Assembly: GCF_000524195.1 (NCBI RefSeq)
Contig: NW_020170460.1
Span: forward strand, 198,356 to 262,355
Source: Echinococcus granulosus
Lineage: Eukaryota; Platyhelminthes; Cestoda; Cyclophyllidea; Taeniidae
Length of the DNA stretch: 64,000 nt
Reading direction: 5' to 3'
In this document: piece by piece, positions 37,568 through 49,700 of the stretch
Numbering within the stretch: position 1 is the first letter of the stretch
Layout: every line of letters starts with the position of its first letter
Notes under the pieces: generated by a model
The model's input: the letters and a program-made list of their open reading frames with translations, nothing else
Told to the model about the DNA's origin: nothing
The model's database searches: none
Translations under genes and position numbers: made by a program

Positions 37568-40500
37568 ATGCAGCCGGCCTTGCGCTATGGCGAAAAACCA
37601 ATTGAATTTCAGTTGGAAACTGATGGGGAATTTTATTACCTTGCTTCCGAAGTGGGCTTTATTTGTTTACATTCTACTCTTGCAATTTCGTTACGACTGT
37701 GTTTGACTAGAATAATCGGGATTTTTGCATTATTGCGGCATGAATTCTTTTACTATTTTCTCACCAGTCATAATGTTAGATTTATATAATTTGTGAAGAA
37801 GTTATTTTTTGAACCCACGCATCGTTACTGCTGTTTATTGAGTAATGCAAATCACTTTTTGCACAAGTCGATTTGTGAATAGTTTTACCGACCCAGACAT
37901 GTGCTTGTTACCCCTCGATTATTCGGTTTTGTAAAAGGTTGGTCGGTATCTGCGTCTTTTCCGTGGTGAACTCCTAAAACGCTATCCCAACTTATGGAAG
38001 CGTCTAATCACTTCCGAAGAACGGGATAAGCTCATTGCTATGGGTATGCTCTTTCAAGATATCCCCTTCCTCGGACTTTTTCAAATATAAAGATCCATCT
38101 TATCTTAATTGCAGGTCTTGCGACGCCAGTTACAGCTCTCAACGCTGTCATCCTGCGAGCTATCGAAGTCGACGAGTTAATCGGAGGCAGCGAGGATCGT
38201 TTCAAGTCCTTCGAGGTAGCTCTCTGCCTTACTTCCCTATAACTTGTCCCTCATTTTTCGTCCTTTTAGCCTGGTCTCACTGGATCCATCGCTCCCAGCG
38301 CAATTCGACCTAATTTGGCTAGCTCGACGGCGTCCTCCCTCTCCGGCAGTGTCTTCGGTTCTACCGCCGCGACACCATCGTCAACTACTCCTATGGCAGT
38401 CACTGGCACAGCGACAAGTGCAGAGGGTTTTACTAGTTCCTCTGGCACCCCGCTTAAGCCGGGCGGTAGCGGCAGTAGTGGTGGTGGAGTAGGCGTCGGC
38501 GGTGTTGGTAGCAGCAGCGTCAGCGGAGGTGGAAGCGGCGGTAGCGGTTCGCGTAGTGCAGGTTCGGCTGCGGGTCGGTGGGTTAGTTCTGTGCCAAACA
38601 CCTCCTTCCATCTGGACTCAGTGCCCTGTCCTACACCAATCGGTGCGGGAGCGAGTGCAACTCGGTCAAGACCAAGTAAATTTTTGCGGACAATTTTTGA
38701 TTTACTGGAATATCGTTTAAGCAAATCTTAGTAAAATTACTTCGCCACCTTAGAACTAGTAGGCTGTTTGCTATTTGCAGCCAGTAGCGATCCGTCCCTA
38801 GTAAATCATTTTTACCTTTCCCCAACCATCCTGCTTTTACGCTCTTTGAATGATCACAATTTATAATCTGGAAGTAGTATTGAAAGTAAATTTCATCTTG
38901 ATTCCGCCATTCGTCCACTTTTTTGTGCAGTTTTGGAATCTGATGTTACACCCTCCAGATTTTCATTATCCATTTCGTATCGCTAAGCCAGACTGTCATT
39001 TTTCGGCTTTTGATTTGGTTCAGTTTGCGGCTTAGTACTCTTCCATTCGGCCTTTTTATTATTTTGGTAATAAATTGAGTTCATTGTGATTGATAGGTGA
39101 GTTAGTATTATCCTTATATTACCAGTCTAACTTGTTTATTACGGATGTAACTTTATTGCTGCCTTTGGTGCCCATCCTGGGGCTATGCTAGCTGGTAAAC
39201 AGCCAATACGTTTTTTCGGTCCTCCCGTTGTGTTTCTTCGGGCATTGCATAGCTCAAGTCAGATTTTTTTATGCAGCGACGCTCTTTTCGTAGTGGATAG
39301 CGCGTCTTCTTTGATGCAGTCTTTCTTGGTGCATCACTGAAAGTACACACATGCTTCGCAAGGGATAGATAACATTTGCCATGTTTCATAGCACTATCGC
39401 TGGTGTGACATTCAGGTTATTTCTAAAAACCACAATGCATGCTTTTAAGCGGCTTTGCTTTCAAAGTGTAGCTGGGCTGCGAGGCTATTTGCATAAAGGA
39501 TGACATTAGAGTAGCCGTATGCTACCAGTGCAAAACGCTTGGTTTCATATCGTCACTTCCAACTACTACTCCAACTACCTAGAGGTTATGCTAGCAATAA
39601 CGTCTGCTTGTCTTCCTAATCTGCTGCCCGTCAATCCGAATAGTAGCCGCCACTCACAAATACTATTAATGGAAGGTATTCTTTAAAACTGCACTACACT
39701 ACACCTCCAGATAAGGTGAGCAGCAAAGTTTCCAACTTCCCAATCTGTCTGGATGACTCGGATCCTGTGGCGTACCACGAGAACGCCCAGCAGCCGGAGC
39801 ACCTAGTCCCCATCCGATTGGACATTGAGTTCGATGGGGTGAAGCTACGCGATTGCTTTACGTGGAACCGTACAGAGCAGCTGATCACTCCGGAGCAGTT
39901 TGCGGAGATTCTCTGTGACGATCTCGACCTCAATCCGATCTCCTTTGTGCCTGCTATTGCTCAGGCCATCCGACAACAGGTGAACACTATTGTCCCTACC
40001 ATTATTCTCTGAAATGCTCTTGATATCGCCAATATCTCCCCTCTGAAATCTAGCTCTGTAAAAAGGAGGGTGGTGACCTGTCAATGTCGAATGGTGTTAG
40101 GTTAGACACTTCCATTTTTTCTACGAGAATTCGTTTACTAGCACTCGATATTTCCTGAATGATTTATGCGCTGGGACTTTTCCTATTCATACTCTTAAGG
40201 AAGATGTAAGCCTTATTTTTGTGGAGATTAACTGACAAGCTTTTGCGGGAACTTTTTCGGCGAATCCTGACATTTGCTAAGGCAGCGTCCTAAGAGCCTT
40301 ATTCCTCCTCCTGGTGGATATATCAATCCTCTTTTCATTATTGACAGCTAGTCCGCATTTATTAACTAAGAATGTGTGACCGCTCTATTGGACGACCCAA
40401 CCATCGCAAAATTTATCACTTTGTCAGCTTGTGGGAGTGCATTTACTCACATCATGTGTGTCTGATGGGACTATGACCGTTTTCCAGTAAGCAGAACTGA

Positions 40501-42046
40501 AAAGCCATTCGTCTTATATCTAAGCTCTCGGTAAATTAATAATGTGGGCCTGATATTCGGTGGTAGTTCAAAATCTGTCTTGACTGTCAATGATCCTAGC
40601 ATCAGTTAAACCTATTTACTTTTGACAAAACCATTACCTACTCTTGTGAAATGAGCAGAATTACCTTAAAGTGGTCCTCCTTATTTGACTTTAGGTGGCG
40701 GCGCACCCAGTGGAGAATATCCTCTCCGGCCAGACAGACACTCGTGTGATTGTGCGTCTGAATATCCACGTGGGCAACATGTCGTTGGTGGATCAGTTTG
40801 AGTGGGACCTTTCCGAACCCGCCAACTCGCCTGAGCAGTTCGCTACAAGACTCTGTGCTGAACTGGGTCTAGGTGGAGAATTCGTCACCGCTGTCGCCTA
40901 CAGCATTCGAGGTCAACTGGCCTGGCACCAGAGACTCTACGCTTTTACGTTAGTCCAAGTCTTTCACTACTTAAGGGGACTTTGGTAAAAATTCATTTTT
41001 TGCCCGTAGTTAAGCATCAAATGCGTGAATCATCCCCATTAGGTCTACTTTATGAGTGCAGATTAGACGGTCAGAGATGTCTGAGGGCACTTTTGCGCGT
41101 ACGGACCTGAGGTTAGCATTACTACGAGCCTTGTGGCAAAACTTCTTGCTATCATTCGAATGGCCGGATCTTGTGAGGCCAGAGAGTTGTGTGTAGGCTT
41201 CTTCTTTTAGCGCCATCCTCAGTACTTCCTGTGGTTAAGTTCCTGTCTCAGTCACCATAAGTCTCCTTAGTCTTTCACGGAATTGGAATAACTCAAGAGT
41301 AAGGGTGGATCACCAGATAAATACTCTTTAAGATTCGAGATGAAGTTTCGAAGTACCTCCTCTGTTAGGCGGATTTCGCTAGAGTAGGTTTGCTAAAAAC
41401 GGAATTTATCTTTTTGCACGAAAAATTGAGTAACAATAGAATGAGACGTGCCTACGTGATATCCAGCCATCAAAGAGAGGGATTTTTAACCTTTTGGAGT
41501 GAATTTGCCAGCTCTACGGAAAATGTAATACCCAAGTTAGTAGAGGATGCGCTTTAAGACACACGAGTCTGAAGGCACACAAAAGATCCCGACGGCTTTT
41601 AGCGTGGAGGTTTCGTGAGCGGAGCCCTGGGTCACCAGTGTGGAGGATCGAATGTGGGAGATGAAAGAATTGCATTTAAATTGTTATTACTTTAACTTTC
41701 ATTCTTTTGAACTGGTTTATTAAGCAATAAATCTGCCGTAGATATTGCTCTTCATGGGGCGATAGTTTGGACACTTGGAATTGTGTTTTTAGTGAATCAC
41801 CACTGCCGACAATCGATGTAGTGTTCCGCAGTCCCAATGAAGCCGATCAGTGGAGCCCGGCTGTTGAGGTGTTAACAGACGCCGAGATGGAGAAGAAGAT
41901 CCGCGATCAGGATCGTAACACGCGGTAAGTCATCTCCTTATTCGTTTCCTCATTAATTTGTTTTCCTTTGCCCTACTCTAAACTGATGTTTTACCCCCTT
42001 GTGTAGACGTATGCGACGTTTGGCCAACACGCAGCCCGGTTGGTGA
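37568..42046 (+). CDS. SMARCB1: SMARCB1/SNF5/INI1, core subunit of the SWI/SNF (BAF) chromatin remodeller
   Basis: Eight exons: 37568-37651, 37938-38043, 38115-38215, 38270-38675, 39711-39979, 40695-40948, 41793-41924, 42007-42046; 463 residues, all phases consistent. N-terminal winged-helix region at about 8-97 ([40 protein letters not shown]). A Ser/Gly-rich linker at about 98-220 is much longer than in human SMARCB1 (385 aa). SNF5 repeat 1 is at about 258-322 ([31 protein letters not shown]) and repeat 2 at about 340-407 ([31 protein letters not shown]). The C-terminal helix ([20 protein letters not shown]) is the nucleosome acidic-patch contact in the family. It acts in the nucleus as part of ATP-dependent remodelling complexes. 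The ATG at 37568 aligns with the vertebrate N-terminus; a spliced-leader start directly after the CAG at 37571-37573 is an alternative. Confidence 0.97.
38270..38675 (+). CDS. SMARCB1: SMARCB1 exon 4: expanded Ser/Gly/Thr linker
   Basis: It encodes about 135 residues. The first hundred are low-complexity Ser/Thr/Ala/Gly, including an [12 protein letters not shown] stretch. They end in the conserved [20 protein letters not shown], equivalent to the segment before repeat 1 in animals. This expansion accounts for nearly all the extra length of the protein. Confidence 0.93.
38676..39710 (+). other. SMARCB1 intron 4
   Basis: 1.0 kb, GTAAAT...ACACCTCCAG. Short open frames here are not conserved coding sequence; nothing else recognised. 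Confidence 0.6.
39711..39979 (+). CDS. SMARCB1: SMARCB1 exon 5: SNF5 repeat 1
   Basis: The acceptor is CACTACACCTCCAG and the donor CAACAG|GTGAAC. It encodes the first SNF5 homology repeat, including [20 protein letters not shown] and [20 protein letters not shown]. In this family the repeats bind the SMARCC subunits. Confidence 0.97.
39980..40694 (+). other. SMARCB1 intron 5
   Basis: 0.7 kb between the two SNF5-repeat exons. No feature recognised. Confidence 0.6.
40695..40948 (+). CDS. SMARCB1: SMARCB1 exon 6: SNF5 repeat 2
   Basis: The acceptor is TATTTGACTTTAG and the donor TTTAC|GTTAGT. It encodes the second SNF5 repeat ([40 protein letters not shown]), nearly identical in pattern to vertebrate SMARCB1. 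Confidence 0.97.
40949..41792 (+). other. SMARCB1 intron 6
   Basis: 0.84 kb, GTTAGT...TGTTTTTAG. No feature recognised. Confidence 0.6.
41793..42046 (+). CDS. SMARCB1: SMARCB1 exons 7-8: C-terminal basic helix
   Basis: Exon 7 (41793-41924) and exon 8 (42007-42046), separated by an 82-nt intron, encode [18 protein letters not shown] and [12 protein letters not shown], then TGA at 42044. The conserved Arg-rich helix in this position contacts the nucleosome in the SWI/SNF family. Confidence 0.96.
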
Positions 42047-43631
42047 AATGGCATTGATTAGCGTGTTTTTCCCACCTGTCTAATCTCCCCTTTTTCCCTC
42101 TCCTTGCTTGTCAATACATTGTTTACTTGTTTACGTCCTCTCTATGTTCTTGGTCTGAGTTTTTCTAGCACTGGTAAGTCGTTAAAGATGAGTCTTCCAT
42201 CATCTTTGATGTGATAGAATGTCTGCTCTGGATGGAACCGCTTGAGTGAATCCAAAGGTGTATTGTTTAGGTGCTGTTATCATTTCTTCTACTCGAGTGG
42301 TGTCGAAAGCCTTGCAAATTTTGTGCAGCCCCAAAGTTCGATGTTAATTGTGCTGCTTTGAAATTGCATTAACCGTCAGTTGAACCCGGTGGATGTGCAT
42401 CGGTTTAGTCCGTTACGAACCCAGCTTGCAACCCGATTTTAATGCGGTAAAGGCTTTCTGTCAAATTGGGACGAGGTTTGGGAGAGGGTACAGAGTGGCT
42501 CAACAAAATCGCTTAGAAATTGTTGTAATAATTTGATTTTGGTGATGAATCAGTCAGAGACATTGCAGTCAAGATTCCTCCTACACAATCTTGCTAACGA
42601 GGAATGGCGTGTTGCCAAGTCGAGATTAACATTATCAAAACCAACTTTTAATGACGTCTGGTAGTTTAAAAGACTTTCTGCTGTCAGTTACTATTTAGCT
42701 GGAAAAATCATTCCAAGTTATTCTATATTGAGGTCCCTGATTACCTGTTGATACCCCAACTTGAAGGATATTTGAAACGGCTTCAACGCAGCGAGGCACC
42801 TAAGCTCCACTTACTGCGACTCCTTAGAAGTGAATCAGTGCGTATTCGTATTCGTGAAAGCTTAGGATCTTCCCCCAGTTCTTTAAACTCCACAGATATC
42901 CGAGAGAAATGATCAACAGTTTGGAGTTTAGGCCAACCCCTCCCAGTGCGACAATGTGCAACTAGCCTATGTAGTTTTCCGACGTTTCCATCCTTTATTA
43001 GTACTCCAAGAAGAAGTTTCAAACGTCTGACGTTTTCTTGGCACTGCTGGGATTGACGAGATTGTAGACCTAATTTCCATCATCCTCCTACTTTGAGGTG
43101 ACAAAATGTTTCAATGATGATTATAAGTTTGCGTCGTAGACACGACGATGTGATTACTGTTGTGTCTTACACCCATTCGGATGACGTAACGATAATTCCA
43201 GTTCGGACAAGCCGTCAGCTGCCAATCCAAACAGAATGGCACAGGCACGCATTCCAAATCCACATGAAGTGACGCGATCTCGAATTTTGAATGGCCCGAT
43301 CATAATTCTTCGCAGATGAAAATACAAGCATAGCTAGATCTGAAAAAGTGTTAAAATTAATCGAGCACAGCATTTCAGTGGACTAATGTCATTTCCTCAT
43401 CAACATGTCTCATCTGCAATCAGGAAAAGCAGCTGCCCTAATGATAAAAATCGCTAAAAATGCCACAATTTGAACGAACTATTACTGATCACTTCCGATC
43501 GGATTTATCTCAATCCACACTCCATTTCACTAACAACTTAACAACTATTTGTTGAATGCATTTTTTTTATACTGGGAAAAGAGTATGGCTCTAACGTTAA
43601 AACCACAAAAGAAGATCTATGGAAGGCCATC
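42047..43631. other. Convergent intergenic region between SMARCB1 and the GTPBP1 homologue
   Basis: 1.6 kb holding both 3' UTRs. No canonical AATAAA was found downstream of the SMARCB1 stop (an AATACA variant occurs near 42113) and none on the opposite strand near the GTPBP1 stop, so both genes probably use variant poly(A) signals. No gene in between. Confidence 0.5.
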
Positions 43632-43771
43632 TCATTTTTTCACCACTTTCTTTGCAGTACTGACTGGGAGGGCAATTGGTTGCCTACTTGGGGCCTTCTG
43701 TGCCTTCCTTGATCGGCCCCCAGATACTGGTGCCAGCACTGGTTGATAGGGCACGATTTGATTCACAGTAC
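43632..43771 (-). CDS. GTPBP1: GTPBP1 terminal exon: basic tail
   Basis: The acceptor TTTATTTACTTTAG leads into 45 residues: a Pro/Val-rich part, then [15 protein letters not shown] and a Lys-rich end, TGA at 43634-43632. It is much shorter than the roughly 100-residue disordered vertebrate C-terminus but also basic. Confidence 0.85.
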
Positions 43772-46700
43772 CTAAAGTAAATAAACAAAGCAAATCATGG
43801 CAAGCCCAAATTTTAGCGCAAACTTAGTAGGAATACAAAATATGGCTAAAGATGTATTACTAAAACATTGTCCAACAGAAGGATAATAAGGTGACTCACC
43901 GACAGCTTTCGTCTTGCCCTCCCGAAAGATAAGACGAGCGCCTTTGTGTAGGCACTCCGGATGATTGATAAAGGCAAAGTGGACTTCGGCCCTGTCTCCT
44001 GTTCGCAGCCTTTCCTTCCCGGTGCCGGCGCCGATGCTGAGGATTGTGGCTGTTTGCCGAATGGGTCCAGCGTGCACCATCGCCTGGTAACCGACGCTGA
44101 TTGTGGTGGGATGGTGAAGGACCAAGACCGTTGCCGTAAAATTTATGCACGAGGTGAGGTCCGCGCCCTTGCCTAGTAGCATCATCCCCTTCAAGGAGGA
44201 AACGGAATTATATGAGTAGCAATGACTGCATCGTGAGTAGTTTCCAAGAGCCATTCCTTCGCTTTGACCTGCGTACGGAGACAATCCTTCTGCATAATTA
44301 ATAACAGCATCCTTAGGGCGAACCCAATTTCGCGCCTTGGATGACACATCAACAAGTCACATGGGAAACCCATTCTAGATAGCACGATGTGCGGGGGCTG
44401 ACAGTGAGGTAACCATCGAAACCGCATCGAATTTTTGTAACTATTCCAACCGCAAGTTCTGCATAAAAGGCTCGTGGTGAAATGCAACGTTTGAATTAAT
44501 CGAAGTCGTCTCCAAAAAAAGTCTCCTGCAGTGATTTCTCAAATAGTTTTGCTATCAAACAAACGCTCAAAGAGCCGGTCACTCGATTCGGATGAACAGG
44601 GCCTTTTCAGTCTCTTCCGACACATTTTGGACAATTATGACAAGAGCGCCTTGCAAAAGAACATGTCCGTTGATTACAATTGAACTATTATTATGTTTTC
44701 CAAAACTCACCCTTCTCAGCTGTGTACACCCCTTCGGCCGCTTGAGTGAAAATGACGCAGTTTGTCCAGCCCGAACGGAGTTAACGGGTAGACGCTTTCG
44801 TTGTACACTCTTAATAACTACAGGAAAGAATCGTCCGGAAGTGTCCGGTCCCAGCGACAGTGTGTCATTAAGACGCACCACTCCGCTCATGCAGGTGCCG
44901 GAGACAATGGCGCCGACGCCAGGTACGGTGAAGAGCTCGTCGATTTGAAAAGAGGCCGGTTGATCAAGGCGGTAGGTGGAGTTGACGGTGGTCGCACCAA
45001 TGGAGGCGGCAATGCTATTGGTGGGGGTGGTGGTGGAGGCAGTGACGGTGGGTGAGGGGATGGAGAGGAGGTTGAGAAAGGCAGTGATAAGGTCTAAATT
45101 CGAACCAGTAACATTTGAGACCAGAAAAACAGGACACATGCGCTCGGAGGTGAAGTTGGTGGCACTGCAAACCACATCGTCGCTGCGAAGGGAAAAGAAG
45201 GAGGAAATTTAAGCATAGTGAACCCTTGTAGAGCTGCCATCTGAGAGGCATTCAAACCAAGCCGAGACTTTTGAGCCTACAACAGGCGAGGAAGTAGCAC
45301 ATTTCAAAGGATTAAAAGCGTACTGATTTTTCCCCATAGCCCCTTGATATATCTGGATACCTATCTCCTTGTTCCCTAACTTTACAAAATTTAATCAACA
45401 GGGTACGGTTGCGTTAATCATTTCCACAAAAAGACTCGCTCCTTCAACTTCTCACCAGGTTATGCGTCAGTTGTCCAGAATCAGATGTCCCACACACCAT
45501 GAGTGGTCGATTTTTACCAATAATAGTTGTAAATGGGAGCCGTTCTCATAAACATTTCTTCGTCCTGTTCTTAAAAAAACAGTAGTTCTTAAAAAAAACT
45601 ACCAACAATATGCACATTACAATACAAAGGGGCAAGTTTCACTAAAAAACAGCTAGTGGGAAACTTAATTTGTTATTCCCTTAATCGAGCAAATCAGACA
45701 ACAAACAAGGCGCCACGCCTTGATGACCAAACACAACGAGACCGCCATCTTACTGATTTGACACAAGGAGGGGTATCTTCCGACACCCAGGAGATTTGAG
45801 GACGTGAAAGAGATGATTGAGGGTCTCATTCAGAACATTGGGCGGACACATATCAATTTTGGTGACCACCACGAAGACTGGCACGGAAAGAGCCAGTGCG
45901 AGACCCAGATGCTCCTTTGTCATCCCAATGACACCCGCGTTGGCTCCCACCATAAGCATCACGAAGTCGGGCGCGAATCCTACTAGCCCGAAAACTGTGG
46001 TCTTGAGGTATCTCTCGTGGCCCGCCAGATCGATAAAGGTAATCACCTGAGAATGAAAGTGCACGCAATGAATGTAAAGAAGGTCCCGTTTGTGGCCCGC
46101 AAGTCGATTGGGCTTGCGACTCAAAGAAAACGAAGGACGTTCGAGCCAAAGCAGGACTTTTACTTTTACGTGTCTGCATTAAAAGACGTCACCGTGATGG
46201 GGGTTATCGACTGTATCTTATCCCTACCAGCAGGCGGAAATATCGCCGGCCAGTCCGTCCAGACACTATCAGTCAGAGTTGCAGGCTACACCGTGAACCA
46301 GTGCAGAGCGGTGAATGAAGCATCATGTCAACGACGACGTGAAACCCAAAGATATCTGCTAGTACGGAATGCTTCAAGCATAAAAGGGTGATAAGGCGCT
46401 CAGACATAGCATGAAGACATTTGAATGGTGAAGAGATTTAAAAGGCGGTCGACCTTACGACTGCCAGTAGGGGTTCCTAGTCCAACACCAAGGCAGCCAT
46501 TGCTGTGAAGAGAACATCCAATTTGTAGACGTCTGATCGACGCACAACTAACCTGCCCGGACAGTGAGTTGTAAGAGAGGTTCTCTATTTTGAATTGAAG
46601 GATCATTTTAATTAAAAAGGCCAAGATTTCCTGTATCGCATCAATATAAGTGATAAAACCCTGACACGCCACCGGGCAACAAAGCCGCAGAGGCACACGA

Positions 46701-49700
46701 ATGAACCACCTTTACTTCGGCAGATTGTTACAAGATGGTTCAATTACAGTGGGAAAACCTATTCTGCTGAAGTTGCTTTGTAAGCCTAGTTTAAAGGCTG
46801 GGATAAATGGACGAAGTTGAGAGGAGACTAAGTGGAAAGCGTGGACCCCTGCACCTGGCAACACTCTCGTTTTAAACAGCCAACCACATAACTTGCTGTG
46901 AATGATAATGTTTCGTATGCTTACAATTACGCCATTTGTACCTCCAGGGTCAAGAAGCAAATTCAGTTTGAGAAGTGAGGTTTTGTGTGCTACGATCCGT
47001 TTCAAGGTCACACTGATAATGACTGATGCAAAAAGAAGTAATACAAAATTCAGAGGTAGCCGAAGTTCTTAAAGAACTTTCAAAACATTCTGCATCATTG
47101 TGGAATGCATAGCTCTGCTCTTGTTCATGGGATGCTGATGGCAGTGCGAATGATCGCCGACGTACATGGCTGACGAAGGAAGAGGGTTACGCTCCTCTCA
47201 ATCAAACAGATTAGGCTAATGTTGGCCTAATAACTTTCTCGTTGGTAAGTAATGCTAGAGAATTCCACGGAATCCATCAAGACTAACCTACAGCCTACCT
47301 GACCACACCATTGCTATCTTATAAATAAAAAAACCAACGCAGTATGAAAATTTTGACAAGGCAGGTAAACAGACAACCGCCCTGCACCTCCGCAAAATCA
47401 GTTCAATCCTCGGGTGCGACTCTTTCCAAATGACCTCAACTGCGTCGGTATTTTGACGCCTTTTTCTTGTATTCCAAATGCAAGTCGTGACAGTGGTTTG
47501 GAGGAGATAGCAAAGCGGCAAAACTGAACCGACGGTAGTCCACAAACATCACCGTTGAAAGCGCATTTTAAAGGAACTGCTAGCAAAAACAAATGGACTG
47601 CAAAGGGCGCTACATTTGGGGAAGATTTGTCCCATAGGTCAAATAAGTTAGAAAGCCTTTAAAGGCCTAACATATCACCTCTGAAAACAGTAACACCAAC
47701 TGGTTGCTGTTTAAAAAAATTGCTCAAAGCAGTATCACTGGTGAAAGGAGGGGGTTGCACGCTAAAACAGGATGGAAGTCGTTTCAATTGTACATTCGCT
47801 TACATGGATCTTCCCCGGTCTCCAACGAATAGGCCTTAACGTTGGTGACATGGAATTCTGCCCAGGTCTACCGGTCTCTCAATACGCGCTAACAGTAAAG
47901 CCCTCTTTCCGATCTCACGTGAATAATAACACTGGACTTTTATGTTATGTGGACTTTCACACCGAACGCCTCAAGACCCAACTATCAGATATCCCAAAAC
48001 AGAGCACGTACACATGGAAAATGCTCACTATAAAACAAATTAAGCAGACAAAATGTACCAAATCACCCAGGGGAGCCTCCGAAACCCTGCTTTGGAGAGG
48101 TAGCAACAACGCTGGAAAATTGCCTAATCTAGCGTAGATCCGAAACAGAGGACCCACTTCCATGGCAATGATATAACAAATAATGAAAGCTGCGGCGTTT
48201 CTTCGACCGACGATAGATACAAAACACAAAAGCCTATTACAAAGGAAACGGTGAAAAACCTTTCCGAGTGAGCGAAAAGTGAGGATACTTCATTGATAAA
48301 TAGCGTGAGACAATTTTCCTTCGGCGTGTTCGGATGAGGCCTAGAAAAGTTCGATGCACGCGAAACGAGCTAGATTAGATATGATTCCAAGAAATACAAC
48401 AGATAAAGCGCTGTGGATTTCGATCGAGGTGTGCATGTCTGCACAAGTTTTGTCATCGTAATAGCCGTCATCCGTTTACAAATCGTGTTTAGCCACGATG
48501 AACACGATTTCGAACGCGTAGGAGGATAAGATTTACAACGAATGCATAGCTTTCCACTACGTCTAGCCTCCATCTCATCAAATTTAGTTCCTTAGTCAAA
48601 GCTCAGACCTCCTAATGTAGTACACGCAGTCAGCTCGGGGATAATCGGGCACAAATCACCAACCGGCTTACGGTGTCCCCATGCGTTAGCTTGTCACAGT
48701 CGTCACGACAAACACTCCTATCACTTCAGACCGACGTACAGAACAATATGCTCTGAAATAACGTGAATCCTGACTTATCCAACAATGTGTTGTACTAATC
48801 TTGCTAGAAAAAAAGTCCGCACCCAATTTCATACTTTATTACCTAATGTGAGAGCACAGAATAGTTAAAAACCGCCAAACTAAATAGAAATGTGACATAC
48901 CTTGGTGGCCGCCTGGCATATCTCCGCCCAGTCGAGTTTTCCGTGCACCGCGCGATTGACCACCTTACCGTCCGCGTCAAAGCCGAGGATGTTGTTACCC
49001 ACGGAGCTTGTTCGACCCGACTCTATTTCGTGTTTGTGCCGGAAGAGGTACTGACGCGCCAGGCCTCGACCATTATCCAACTCACCGTGTGTCAGCACAC
49101 CCAGCATTGTCGATTTGCCCGCATCCACGTTGCCCACTACCGCAACTCTGAACGCGAACGGCGGTCTACTTAGTCATGACATTGACCGGAATTCTCATGA
49201 ATTCGAGTTAGGGACACTCCTTGTACAACTTGCAAATCATTGAATCTTTGAAAACATTCAAGGTACACGGATTGATTACCGTACTAAGTGATCCTACTTT
49301 AAGATAAGTGATACTGGTATTTAAATTGTGGAGACTAATGCATCTGTTTTGCTTTGTGCTCCTAGCACATAGTACAGAGACCTTTGTGTTCTCACTTGGT
49401 GCGAAAAAATTGGGATTAGAGTGACGCCCAAATTGGCGATTCCAGTGGCCGAAAGTTTCACCTATGCAAGCGCAGACAACGGACTGACGTACGACCTAAC
49501 CAGAGCAGACTATGGTAACACCGTTGATAAACAAATAGCTGTTTTTCTAAGCAAAGGCTTCAGACTTCGTTTGATGTAAAGAAACAACAATAAAGCTGGT
49601 AGCTTTAAATAGCGTTTTTAGTAATAAAAGCTTAAAATGGCGTTTCCACTTGTTTCATACCAATATCAATAGAAGTATCGCAGATTTGTTGAAAGCTTAA

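Noticed and set aside
43961..45212. Several + strand open frames opposite GTPBP1 exons
   Set aside because: Antisense shadows of conserved GTPBP1 coding sequence.
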